64,000 bases of DNA from Mesorhizobium sp. LSJC280B00. Its GTDB lineage: Bacteria; Pseudomonadota; Alphaproteobacteria; Rhizobiales; Rhizobiaceae. Within the stretch, counting starts at the first letter, position 1; each line of letters begins with the position of its first letter. The notes below the pieces were generated by a model, which did no database searches, was not told the origin of the DNA, and saw only the letters and a list, made by a program, of their open reading frames with translations. Of the stretch, positions 8,384 to 16,234 are shown piece after piece. The position numbers and the translations under genes are program-made. The DNA lies in the NCBI RefSeq assembly GCF_000502835.1, contig NZ_AYVL01000014.1, positions 48,671 to 112,670 on the forward strand. Reading direction: 5' to 3'.

Positions 8384-8427
8384 CTCCCCCCAAGTGGGGG
8401 AGATGTCCGGCAGGACAGAGGGGGGGC
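8384..8427. repeat. Rhizobial interspersed palindrome
   Basis: CTCCCCC-CAAGT-GGGGGAG is followed by GTCC-GGCA-GGAC and a G run. This two-hairpin element is a common intergenic repeat in Rhizobium and Mesorhizobium genomes, recognised from memory. It sits between the divergent ends of no genes: both neighbours are minus-strand, so it could act in mRNA processing between them. Confidence 0.65.
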
Positions 8428-8542
8428 GTGAAGGATCGCAACGTCGTCGGTGTGACTCGCTCTTGATCAAACTCCAACGACCGGCGGCTCCAAATGGCTG
8501 TCAGGCTGGCGGGAACCCACGAGCGGGGAGATTACGCTCTTC

Positions 8543-10420
8543 CTACTCCGCCGTGCCTTCCTCGTACTCCGCCGACATCGACAGCCATTTTTCCTCATGG
8601 CCGGCCAGCTGTTGCGCAAGTTGTGAGCGCTCCTTGGCCAGCCTTGTCGCGGTCGAGGGGTCCTTTTCGTAGACGGCCGGGTTGGCGAGTTCGTCCTCGA
8701 TCAGGTCGATGCGCTTGCGGAGGCGGTCCATCAGCGCTTCGGTGGCGCGGATTTCCTTGGCCAGCGGCTCGAAGGCGGCGCGGCGCGCGGCCGCATCGCG
8801 GCGGCGGTCGGCCTTCGAGGCTTTGTCCGCCTCGCGCTTGCCGCGGCGGTCGCCGGAGACGCCGGTGACCAGCGTCTTGTAATCCTCGAGATCGCCGTCA
8901 TACGGATTAACCGCGCCGTCCTTGACCAGCCACAGCCGGTCGGCGGTCGCTTCGAGCAGATGGCGGTCGTGCGAGATCAGGATGACCGCGCCGGGAAAAT
9001 CGTTCAGCGCATGGATCAGCGATTCACGGCTGTCGATATCAAGATGGTTGGTCGGCTCGTCGAGGATGAACAGGTTCGGCCCCTCGAAGGCCGACAGGCC
9101 CATCAGGAGCCGCGCCTTTTCGCCGCCAGACAGATCCTTGGCGGCGGTATTCATCTTTTCGGTGGTCAGGCCGAACTGGGCGACGCGGCCGCGCACCTTG
9201 GATTCCGGCGCCTCCGGCATCAGCCGGCGGACATGCTCATAGGCGTTTTCGTCGGGCCTGAGGTCGTCGAGCTGGTGCTGGGCGAAGATTGCTACCTTCA
9301 GCCCGGGCGCCACCGTCATGCTGCCGGTCTCCGGCTTCAGCCGGCTGGCCAAAAGCTTGGCGAAAGTCGACTTGCCGTTGCCGTTGGCGCCGAGCAGCGC
9401 GATGCGATCGTCGGCATCGATGCGCAGCGTCATCTTCTTCAGGATCGGCTCGCCCTCGGTGTAGCCGACGTTGACGTTGTTCAGCGCAATGATCGGCGAG
9501 GCCACCGACTTCACCGGCTCCGGAAAGGAGAACGGCCGCACCGCGTCGTTCACGATCGCGGCGATCGGCTTCATCTTCTCCAATGCCTTGATGCGCGACT
9601 GCGCCTGCCTCGCCTTCGACGCCTTGGCGCGGAAGCGCTCGACGAAGGATTCCATGTGCTTGCGCGCGGCTTCCTGCTTGACGCGGCCCTTCTCCTGCAA
9701 TTCGCGCTGCTCGGTGTATTGACGCTCGAACTGGTCGTAGCCGCCGCGCCAGAAGGTCAGCTTCTTCTGGTCGAGATGGACGATCGAGTTGACGGCGCGG
9801 TTGAGCAGGTCGCGATCGTGCGAAATCAGCAGCACGGTGTGCGGGTATTTCGATACGTAGTTTTCCAGCCACAGCGTGCCTTCGAGATCGAGATAATTGG
9901 TCGGCTCGTCGAGCAGCAGCAGATCGGGCTCGGCAAACAACACGGCGGCCAGCGCGACGCGCATGCGCCAGCCGCCGGAGAAGGACGAGGCCGGGCGCCG
10001 TTGTGCGGCGTCGTCGAAGCCGAGGCCGGCGAGAATGGTGGCCGCGCGTGACTCGGCCGAGTGCGCATCGATATCGGCCAGCCGCATGTGGATGTCGGCG
10101 ATGCGGTGCGGATCGGTCGCCGTCTTTTCCTCTTCGAGCAGCGCACTCCGTTCAAGATCGGCCTTGAGCACGATCTCGATCAGCGGCTCCTCGGTGCCCG
10201 GCGCTTCCTGCGCCACCTGACCGATGCGCGTGTTCTTGGGCAGGCTGATCGAGCCGGTTTCGGAGGCGAGATCGCCGGTGATCGCCTTGAACAAGGTCGT
10301 CTTGCCGGTGCCGTTGCGGCCGACAAGGCCAGCCTTGCTGCCGGCCGGCAAGGTCAGTGAGGCATGGTCGAGAAGCAGGCGTCCGGCCATGCGGAGCGAA
10401 AGGTCGTTGATGATCAGCAT
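8543..10420 (-). CDS. ABC-F family ATPase
   Basis: A soluble 625-residue protein with two ATP-binding cassettes and no membrane domain, the hallmark of ABC-F translation factors. Cassette 1 has Walker A GLVGRNGTGKTTLF, signature SFSGGWRMRVALA and Walker B LLLLDEPTNYLD. Between the cassettes is the charged linker characteristic of ribosome-binding ABC-F proteins. Cassette 2 has LLGANGNGKSTFAK, LSGGEKARLLM and LFILDEPTNHLD. A coiled-coil C-terminus follows (ATEALMDRLRKRIDLIEDEL). ABC-F proteins act at the ribosomal E site to rescue stalled ribosomes or protect against antibiotics. The start at 10420 gives the usual MLIINDLSLRMAGR; the frame is open 67 codons further upstream through a hairpin leader. 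Closest in layout to Uup/YheS. Confidence 0.9.
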   Translation of the reverse strand: MLIINDLSLRMAGRLLLDHASLTLPAGSKAGLVGRNGTGKTTLFKAITGDLASETGSISLPKNTRIGQVAQEAPGTEEPLIEIVLKADLERSALLEEEKTATDPHRIADIHMRLADIDAHSAESRAATILAGLGFDDAAQRRPASSFSGGWRMRVALAAVLFAEPDLLLLDEPTNYLDLEGTLWLENYVSKYPHTVLLISHDRDLLNRAVNSIVHLDQKKLTFWRGGYDQFERQYTEQRELQEKGRVKQEAARKHMESFVERFRAKASKARQAQSRIKALEKMKPIAAIVNDAVRPFSFPEPVKSVASPIIALNNVNVGYTEGEPILKKMTLRIDADDRIALLGANGNGKSTFAKLLASRLKPETGSMTVAPGLKVAIFAQHQLDDLRPDENAYEHVRRLMPEAPESKVRGRVAQFGLTTEKMNTAAKDLSGGEKARLLMGLSAFEGPNLFILDEPTNHLDIDSRESLIHALNDFPGAVILISHDRHLLEATADRLWLVKDGAVNPYDGDLEDYKTLVTGVSGDRRGKREADKASKADRRRDAAARRAAFEPLAKEIRATEALMDRLRKRIDLIEDELANPAVYEKDPSTATRLAKERSQLAQQLAGHEEKWLSMSAEYEEGTAE

Positions 10421-10868
10421 GGCCGGGCTTTTGCACGGGACAACCATGCTTCGCAAGGGCTTGAGCCCCGGTTCGCCGCATAAGGCGCGAAAACCGGCAA
10501 GCAAGTCAGCCCGCCGCGCCGCGACTTCCCGCAAAACGCAAAAAGAACCCGCTATCCTGAGGGGGGACAAGGAGAGCGGGCTCTTTCGTGAACGGCGGCC
10601 TTGGGAGCGTCCGATCGACATCCAAACACGCAGGAGCCCGGTTTGTTCCTTGGGAAGAACGAACTATGTGATGAACAAATGCTGCTGTGGCCGGCAGGTT
10701 TGTCCACAGGGGCGTGCCGTCTGTACGCTATCGACCATGACGCTGCGGAAAGACTCGGCTATCCTTGGATGTGCGGCGGGCCTGATCTCCGCCTGGCCGG
10801 CGCCATCAGCTTCCTCCCAAGCGGCGCCGGCCACCTTCCTTGACCGGCGCCGACGCCATTTGAGGCGG
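10421..10868. other. Leader and intergenic region upstream of the ABC-F gene
   Basis: 448 bases with no convincing independent gene. On the minus strand an open frame beginning with ATG at 10621 runs through the leader hairpin into the ABC-F gene. It starts MSIGRSQGRRSRKS and is rich in Ser, Arg and Leu, so it might act as a regulatory upstream frame. A second short inverted repeat (GTTC...GAAC) lies around 10650-10665. Confidence 0.5.
10540..10586 (-). terminator. Leader terminator / attenuator candidate of the ABC-F gene
   Basis: On the minus strand, AAAGAGCCCGCT pairs with AGCGGGTTCTTT (12 positions, one G-U), with an inner TCCT/AGGA stem, and is followed by TTTTT and later TTTT. It lies 120 bases upstream of the chosen ABC-F start and inside an in-frame upstream open frame. 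ABC-F resistance genes are often controlled by ribosome-mediated attenuation, so an attenuator fits; alternatively it ends the lipoprotein transcript, whose stop is 280 bases upstream. Confidence 0.55.
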
Positions 10869-11048
10869 TCATTGTTTCGGCGGCGTGCCGGGCTGATCGC
10901 CGCCGGTCGTCGACTTCGGCACCGGATTCTTGTCGACCTGCGGGTTCTGATCGACCGTGTCGCCAGGGGCCTTGGTCGGCTGGATATTGTTGTCGCAACC
11001 CGCAACAGTCAGAGCTGCCATAAGCAGCAGGATTGAGCGCTTTTTCAT
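10869..11048 (-). CDS. Small lipoprotein, 59 aa
   Basis: A predicted lipoprotein precursor: MKKRSILLLMAALTVAGC has a basic N-region, a hydrophobic core and a lipobox LTVAGC with the lipidated cysteine at residue 18. The mature part is about 40 residues, Pro-, Asn- and Lys-rich (NPQVDKNPVPKSTTGG), with no fold that I recognise. The start is fixed by the AGGAGA site before 11048; longer upstream in-frame starts would destroy the signal peptide. Minus strand, divergent from the small membrane protein gene at 11181. Function unknown. Confidence 0.75.
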   Translation of the reverse strand: MKKRSILLLMAALTVAGCDNNIQPTKAPGDTVDQNPQVDKNPVPKSTTGGDQPGTPPKQ

Positions 11049-11180
11049 CGCAGTCTCCTCTCGCCCGACAACGAGGCGTCGGCGATTTGGTTGCGCGGCC
11101 GGTGTCGTTCCCGCATTCGCCAAGGGGCCTGGGAACAAAATGCCGCGTCTCCGGTTGCTGCACAATCAATGGAGGAAGGC

Positions 11181-11354
11181 ATGATCCGTCTGCTCATCGC
11201 CGGGGCAATCGTCTATGTTGCCTATCGCGTCGCCAAGAAAGTGATCGACGAGGTGCCCGACGATTTTGATCCGCTGCTGTTGCCACCGCCACAGGACGAT
11301 CGCGAGGCGCTGCGGCGGCAATCGGCAAGGATGGGCGTCGAGCCCGAGCGTTAG
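11181..11354 (+). CDS. Small single-pass membrane protein, 57 aa
   Basis: The ATG at 11181 is preceded by the strong ribosome site GGAGGAAGGC. The 57-residue product has one hydrophobic helix at residues 2-16 (IRLLIAGAIVYVAYR), followed by a charged tail with a proline cluster (DFDPLLLPPPQDD). The pattern suggests a type I/III inner-membrane micro-protein. It lies 93 bases before the helicase gene on the same strand. I do not recognise a family. Confidence 0.7.
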   Translation: MIRLLIAGAIVYVAYRVAKKVIDEVPDDFDPLLLPPPQDDREALRRQSARMGVEPER

Positions 11355-11447
11355 TCGACAGGCCTGCCCGCAAGGCTTCTTCGCTCACGAGCCCTATTCC
11401 GGCTCCGCAAACGTTGCGAACAAAGCAGAAACGATGCTTGATGGGCG

Positions 11448-13529
11448 ATGAACCTCGCCGCCCGTGATTCGTCCTTCCAGCCGGCCTATCTGGCGAAGCT
11501 CAACGCCGAGCAGAGGCTTGCCGTCGAACATGGCGACGGCAAGATCGCCGGGCCGTTGCTGGTGATTGCCGGCGCCGGCTCCGGCAAGACCAACACGCTG
11601 GCGCACCGGGTCGCGCATCTGATCGTCAGGGGTGCCGACCCGCGCCGCATCCTTTTGATGACATTTTCACGCCGTGCCGCAGCGGAAATGGCCAAGCGGG
11701 TCGAGCGCATCGCCGGCGAGGTGCTGGGGCGCGATGCCTCGGTGATTACCGATGCGCTGAGCTGGGCCGGCACGTTCCACGGCATCGGCGCCAGGCTGCT
11801 GCGCGATTATGCGCTGGAGATCGGTCTCGATCCGGCCTTCACCATCCACGATCGCGAGGATTCCGCCGACCTGATGAACCTCGCCCGCCACGAGCTTGGG
11901 TTTTCGAAGACCGAAGCCCGCTTCCCGACCAAGGGCACCTGCCTTGCGATCTATTCGCGCGCCGTCAACGCACAGGCGCCGCTCGGCGAGGTGCTGGGTT
12001 CGGTGTTCCCGTGGTGCGCCGGCTGGGCCGAACAGCTGAAGCAATTGTTCGCCCGATATGTCGAGGCCAAGCAGGGGCAGAACGTGCTCGATTACGACGA
12101 CCTGCTGCTCTACTGGGCGCAGATGGCCGGCGAGCCGGAAATCGCCGCGCATCTGGGTGCACGTTTCGACCATGTGCTGGTCGATGAATACCAGGACACC
12201 AACCGGCTGCAGGCCTCGATCCTGACGGCGCTCAAGCCCGACGGATCGGGGCTGACGGTGGTCGGCGACGACGCGCAGTCGATCTATTCGTTCCGCGCCG
12301 CGGAAGTGCGCAATATCCTGGATTTTCCGAAGCAGTTCGCGCAGCCGGCGGAAGTCGTCATGCTGGAGCGCAACTACCGCTCGACCGAGACCATCCTGGC
12401 GGCCGCCAATGCGGTGATCGGCGAAGCTTCGGAGCGTTTCACCAAAAATCTCTGGACCGAGCGCAAATCGGCGGAAAAGCCGAAGCTGGTGAGCGTGCGC
12501 GACGAGACCGAGCAGGCGAGCTATGTCTGCCAGGCGATACTCACCGAACGCGAAGCCGGCACCGTTCTCAAAGCACAGGCGGTGCTGTTTCGCGCCTCCC
12601 ACCATAGCGGCCCGCTGGAGATCGAGCTGACGCGCCGCAACATCCCCTTCGTCAAGTTCGGCGGGCTGAAATTTCTCGATGCAGCTCACGTCAAGGACTT
12701 GCTGGCCGTGCTGCGCTTTGCCGAAAACCCGCGCGACCGCGTCGCCGGCTTTCGCGTGCTGCAACTTCTGCCGGGCATCGGCCCTTCGGCCGCCAATGCG
12801 ATCGTCGAGACCATGGCAAATTCGCTCGACGAGACGATGGGGCTTGCCCGCTATCGGCCGCCGCAGCGGGCCGCCGACGACTGGCCGGGCTTTGTCGCGC
12901 TCTATAGCGGCCTGCGCGCCGGCGCGCAAAAATGGCCGGCCGACATCGAACAGGTCAGGCTCTGGTACGAGCCGCATCTGGAACGTATCCACGAGGATGC
13001 AACGACGCGCCGGGCCGATCTCCTGCAGCTCGAGCAGATCGCTTCCGGCTATGCGTCGCGCGAGCGCTTCCTCACCGAGCTGACACTCGATCCGCCGGAC
13101 GCGACCAGCGACGAGGCCGGCCCGCCGCACCGCGACGAGGATTATCTGATCCTGTCGACGATCCATTCGGCCAAGGGCCAGGAGTGGAAGAACGTCTTCG
13201 TGCTCAACACCGTCGACGGCTGCATCCCGATCGATCTCGGCGTCGGCAGCAAGGAGGACGTCGACGAGGAGCGGCGGCTGCTCTACGTGGCGATGACGCG
13301 GGCCAAGGACAGCCTGCACCTGGTCATGCCGCATCGCTTTTTCGTCCACGGGCAGGCGGCGCGCGGCGACCGCCATGTCTATGCCTCGCGCACGCGCTTC
13401 ATCCCGCGCTCTATCCTCGGCGCCTTCGAGCAGGTGGCATGGGCCAGCGTCCAGGCCAGAGACGATCCGCGCCGCCAGCCGCAGGTGCGTGTCGACCTCG
13501 GCGCCCGCATGCGCGGCATGTGGAAATAG
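11448..13529 (+). CDS. ATP-dependent DNA helicase, UvrD/Rep family
   Basis: A 693-residue superfamily 1A 3'-5' helicase. Motif I is AGAGSGKTN at residues 41-49, preceded by the Q motif LNAEQRLAVEH; motif II is DEYQDT at 246-251; motif III VVGDDAQSIYSFRAA; motif IV LERNYRS; motif V STIHSAKGQEWKNVFV; motif VI LLYVAMTRAK. All catalytic motifs are intact, so it should be active. It is shorter than UvrD because it lacks the long C-terminal tail, and the C-terminus ends soon after motif VI. Likely role in DNA repair or replication-fork processing. It stands alone on the strand; the ATG at 11448 immediately precedes the conserved N-terminus. Confidence 0.92.
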   Translation: MNLAARDSSFQPAYLAKLNAEQRLAVEHGDGKIAGPLLVIAGAGSGKTNTLAHRVAHLIVRGADPRRILLMTFSRRAAAEMAKRVERIAGEVLGRDASVITDALSWAGTFHGIGARLLRDYALEIGLDPAFTIHDREDSADLMNLARHELGFSKTEARFPTKGTCLAIYSRAVNAQAPLGEVLGSVFPWCAGWAEQLKQLFARYVEAKQGQNVLDYDDLLLYWAQMAGEPEIAAHLGARFDHVLVDEYQDTNRLQASILTALKPDGSGLTVVGDDAQSIYSFRAAEVRNILDFPKQFAQPAEVVMLERNYRSTETILAAANAVIGEASERFTKNLWTERKSAEKPKLVSVRDETEQASYVCQAILTEREAGTVLKAQAVLFRASHHSGPLEIELTRRNIPFVKFGGLKFLDAAHVKDLLAVLRFAENPRDRVAGFRVLQLLPGIGPSAANAIVETMANSLDETMGLARYRPPQRAADDWPGFVALYSGLRAGAQKWPADIEQVRLWYEPHLERIHEDATTRRADLLQLEQIASGYASRERFLTELTLDPPDATSDEAGPPHRDEDYLILSTIHSAKGQEWKNVFVLNTVDGCIPIDLGVGSKEDVDEERRLLYVAMTRAKDSLHLVMPHRFFVHGQAARGDRHVYASRTRFIPRSILGAFEQVAWASVQARDDPRRQPQVRVDLGARMRGMWK

Positions 13530-13693
13530 GCATCCGCCTCGACGTCGGCGCTGCTCGCCCGGCGACCGCTCCCGGAGCCGGCGAAAAAACAATCCCGGCA
13601 ACATGGAACCTCGCGCCGTGATCCGCGTTTCTGCCCGACCCCCAGACCGGAGAACGGCGTCCGCCGTGACCTCCGCCCATTCGAGAGGCCAGT

Positions 13694-13996
13694 ATGCACG
13701 ACAGGACGTTTTCCACCCCGGTCGCCCTAACTGTTGGCGCCGGCTACAAGCGTACGATCGCTTCGTTCTCCGAGATGCACGAATTCCTGACCGAGTTCCC
13801 GCCTTCGCGCCGCCGGCTGAGCTATGGCGCCGCGGTAAAGGCCTGCGAGGCGGCACGTGCCGGCGATATCTCGGCCGAAGCGGCACGCGACGCCCTGATC
13901 ACCTTCGCCGTGACGGCAGGCATCCTCTGGCCGGCCGCCCAGCCGGCAGTCTCGGTCAAGCCGGTCGCCCGGGGCCTCGGCGGCTACGCCGCCTGA
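13694..13996 (+). CDS. DUF982 domain-containing protein
   Basis: A 100-residue soluble protein matching the DUF982 pattern seen in rhizobia: a beta-rich N-terminus (VALTVGAGYKRTIASFSEMHEFLTEFP), then helices with YGAAVKACEAARAGDISAEAARDALITFA. The family occurs in many paralogues in Rhizobiales and has no known function. GAGAGG lies upstream of the ATG. It stands apart from the helicase gene by 164 bases without clear promoter hexamers. The C-terminal 20 residues are low-complexity. Confidence 0.75.
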   Translation: MHDRTFSTPVALTVGAGYKRTIASFSEMHEFLTEFPPSRRRLSYGAAVKACEAARAGDISAEAARDALITFAVTAGILWPAAQPAVSVKPVARGLGGYAA

Positions 13997-14056
13997 CAAG
14001 ACTCTTCGTCATCATGGCCGGCCGGATTCCGGTCATCAGTGCTGGCCCGGCGGATC

Positions 14057-14227
14057 CTAAATCAGCTGCCTTCTGATGCTCATCCGGGTGACCGCGGTCA
14101 CAAGAATGGCGCCGATCATGAAATAGATGGTCGCGACAATGTCGCCCTGGTGGAAATAATAACCGGAGTTGAGAAGCGCCAGGACCACGGCGAAAAACGC
14201 CACAAGGCGCAAGGGTTCATTGGGCAT
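14057..14227 (-). CDS. Small two-helix membrane protein, 56 aa
   Basis: MPNEPLRLVAFFAVVLALLNSG and YIVATIYFMIGAIL-type segments form two membrane helices, with a basic C-terminus (RMSIRRQLI). The frame is open further to a GTG at 14356, but that extension has codon use unlike the gene (AGA, GGA, GCA, ACA), so the ATG at 14227 is preferred. It follows the DinB gene by 143 bases on the same strand. Family unknown. Confidence 0.55.
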   Translation of the reverse strand: MPNEPLRLVAFFAVVLALLNSGYYFHQGDIVATIYFMIGAILVTAVTRMSIRRQLI

Positions 14228-14370
14228 GCGTGCCAATTCTCGCTGTTGCTGCTGAATGCTGCTGAAGCGGCCGCCCTCACGACCGTGCGCTCCATAAAAT
14301 GTTTTGGCGCGTTTTGCAATCTCGGCAGATCGTCCTCTATCCACCGTCCGCTTCACCAGCCGCCCCAGGT

Positions 14371-14883
14371 TCAGGCGAAAGCCCTGCCCTCCTCGCTGCG
14401 CTGGAACATCGTCAGGTCCAGTCCGAGGCTTGGCTTGCCCAGAATGGTCAGGATCGCATGCGCCTGGCCGCGGTGGTGGGTCTGGTGGTTGAAGAAGTGG
14501 TCGAGCGCCGGCGCCCGCCGCTGCGAGACGGTGCGCATATCCGAGACGGTCATGTAGGAGAAGCGGCCCGACAGCGCCTTGTCGCTCAGGCCGTCGACCC
14601 AGTCGATGATCCGTTTGTCCTCGGCCTCGCGCGCCAGCCGCAAGCCTGGCAAGGCGCGGTGCAGGATCGTGTCGAGCCTTGCCGGCGCGTCGCCCTCGCC
14701 GGTGAAGCGTTTCATCCAGATACGGTCGGCTGCCAGGAGGTGGTTGAGCGTTCCCATCATCGAACCGAAGAAGACGCCGATATTGCGGTCGAACTCTTCC
14801 TCATCGAGATCGGCGGCGGCATCGTAGATGCGGCCGTTGGCCCATTGATTGTAGGCCGCAAACATCCTGAAATGCTGTTTCAT
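14371..14883 (-). CDS. DinB family protein
   Basis: A 170-residue four-helix-bundle protein of the DinB/YfiT superfamily. The metal-binding histidines are visible: one in MGTLNHLLAADRIWMKRF (around residue 50) and the pair in FFNHQTHHRGQAHA (around residue 140). The N-terminal KQHFRMFAAYNQWANGRIYDA is typical. These proteins bind a divalent metal and include thiol-dependent transferases; the substrate here is unknown. The start at 14883 is preceded by GAGAGAAGA. It is divergent from the GST gene at 14961, leaving a 77-base shared promoter region, which suggests joint control of two thiol-related enzymes. Confidence 0.85.
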   Translation of the reverse strand: MKQHFRMFAAYNQWANGRIYDAAADLDEEEFDRNIGVFFGSMMGTLNHLLAADRIWMKRFTGEGDAPARLDTILHRALPGLRLAREAEDKRIIDWVDGLSDKALSGRFSYMTVSDMRTVSQRRAPALDHFFNHQTHHRGQAHAILTILGKPSLGLDLTMFQRSEEGRAFA

Positions 14884-14960
14884 TCTTCTCTCGACCTGCG
14901 AGACCCTGTTTCGCGCGGGTCTGTTTCGGCCATAGTTAGACTGCAAGGACGCTGCCGCCA

Positions 14961-15692
14961 ATGACCATTCTGCTCTACGACCTTGTCGGACGCGACGCCG
15001 CCCGCCCGTTCAGCCCACATTGCTGGAAGGCGGCGATGGCGCTGGCTCACAAAGGGCTCGACATCACCAGCGTGCCAACCCGTTTCCTCGAAGTGCCGAA
15101 GGTGGAAGGCGGCGTCGCGAAGCTCATTCCGGTGATCCGCGACGGCGAGACGGTGGTCGCCGATTCCTTCGCTATCGCGCTCTATCTCGAGGAGGCCTAT
15201 CCCGAGCGGCCGACATTGTTTTCCGGCGACGGCGGCAAGGCGACGGCGCGCTTCATCGAACGCTGGTCGCAGCTGACCATCCATCCCTACGTCACCACCG
15301 CTGCGATACTGGACCTGCACGCCATGCAGGACGAGGCAAACGCCGCCTATTTCCGGCAGAACCGCGAGCAGCGCTTCGGCAAGCGCCTGGAGGCGGTTTA
15401 CGCCACCCGCGACGCCGGGCTCGCCGGCTTCCGCGCCTCGCTGGAGCCGCTCCGCTCGATGCTTGGCTATCAGCCCTTCATCGGGGGCCCATCGCCGCTA
15501 TTTGCCGATTACATCGTTTTCGGCGCGCTGCAATGGGCGCGCATCGCCACGCCCTACCGGCTGCTCGACGACACCGATGTCGTGGCGCAATGGTTCGAAC
15601 GATGCCTCGATCTGCATGGCGGCTTCGGCCGCACGGTCGCGGCGGCAGCGATCTCCCGCCTTGAGGCAGGGCAATCGCATTTGGATTCTTAA
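14961..15692 (+). CDS. Glutathione S-transferase family protein (beta-etherase-like)
   Basis: A 243-residue cytosolic GST. The N-terminal thioredoxin-like domain has FSPHCWKAAMALAHKGLD and the glutathione-binding turn KLIPVIRDGETVVADSFAIALYLEE. An all-helical C-terminal domain follows. The FSPHCW motif with MALAHKGL is typical of beta-etherase (LigE-like) GSTs, although a role in lignin-type ether cleavage cannot be concluded from this. Divergent from the DinB gene. The gene ends just before an interspersed repeat. Confidence 0.85.
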   Translation: MTILLYDLVGRDAARPFSPHCWKAAMALAHKGLDITSVPTRFLEVPKVEGGVAKLIPVIRDGETVVADSFAIALYLEEAYPERPTLFSGDGGKATARFIERWSQLTIHPYVTTAAILDLHAMQDEANAAYFRQNREQRFGKRLEAVYATRDAGLAGFRASLEPLRSMLGYQPFIGGPSPLFADYIVFGALQWARIATPYRLLDDTDVVAQWFERCLDLHGGFGRTVAAAAISRLEAGQSHLDS

Positions 15693-15700
15693 CGAAGATG

Positions 15701-15862
15701 GACCCCCACCCTAACCCTTACCCTAACCCTCCCCACAAGGGGGAGGGAACGCTGCCGCACGCCCTTACTTCCCCTTTTTGCGCCGAAAGGCAGGCAATTT
15801 GCCGAGGTCAGTGCCAACGGAAGTCTCCCTCCCCCTTGTGGGGAGGGGTTAGGGGTGGGGGT
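15701..15862. repeat. Paired inverted interspersed repeat
   Basis: Left arm 15701-15748 and right arm 15825-15862 share CTCCCCACAAGGGGGAGGGA and its complement, with flanking CCCTAACCC/GGGGTTAGGG. The arms can fold back across a 76-base spacer. The left arm contains a second partial copy of the CCCTAACC unit. This C-rich palindrome is one of the common rhizobial intergenic repeats. The rest of the 541-base gap to bluB is described in the next two entries. Confidence 0.7.
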
Positions 15863-15958
15863 ACATCGTAGGGCGAAAGCCTCGGCTTTCCACCTGCGAT
15901 AGCCTGCCCCTTGAGGGGTGAAATCGGCAGTTTTCATCGGAGGCGCCACATTTTGTTC

Positions 15959-15987
15959 TTGCTTTGTGCCGGCAGCTATGCTACTAA
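15959..15987 (+). promoter_or_regulatory. Promoter candidate upstream of a short transcript
   Basis: TTGCTT at 15959-15964, a 17-base spacer, and TACTAA at 15982-15987. Transcription would start near 15994 and meet the strong terminator at 16021-16050. No protein gene lies between except a possible leader frame opening with MVMIRTDAPPG. Confidence 0.5.
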
Positions 15988-16020
15988 ACTCGATATGGTG
16001 ATGATTCGCACCGACGCCCC

Positions 16021-16050
16021 GCCCGGCCTGCCGAGCCGGGTTTTGTTTTG
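16021..16050 (+). terminator. Intrinsic terminator (orphan, 185 bases before bluB)
   Basis: CCCGGC-CTGCCGA-GCCGGG is followed by TTTTGTTTTG. It is a textbook plus-strand terminator, but no annotated gene ends just before it. With the promoter candidate at 15959 it would delimit a transcript of about 55 bases, or an attenuated bluB leader. Confidence 0.7.
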
Positions 16051-16234
16051 CCGATCGAGGTCCACGGCGTTGCCGGCAGGGACATCGTCCGGCCTTAGCT
16101 GAAAGTTGCCAGCCGGCGAAATGCGACAATGCGGGTAGACGAATTGTCGCTCGAAGCGCCTCATCAGCGCCTGGATCGAAGCAAACAAGACGAACATCCG
16201 GCGAACCGGGCAATCACAACAAAGGCAGCGCGCC

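Noticed and set aside
11667..13886. A 739-codon open frame on the minus strand
   Set aside because: It is antisense to the helicase, which has all seven SF1 motifs, and the antisense product shows no domain.
15900..16234. Cobalamin riboswitch upstream of bluB
   Set aside because: No B12 box or core pairing pattern could be found; the only clear structure is the intrinsic terminator.
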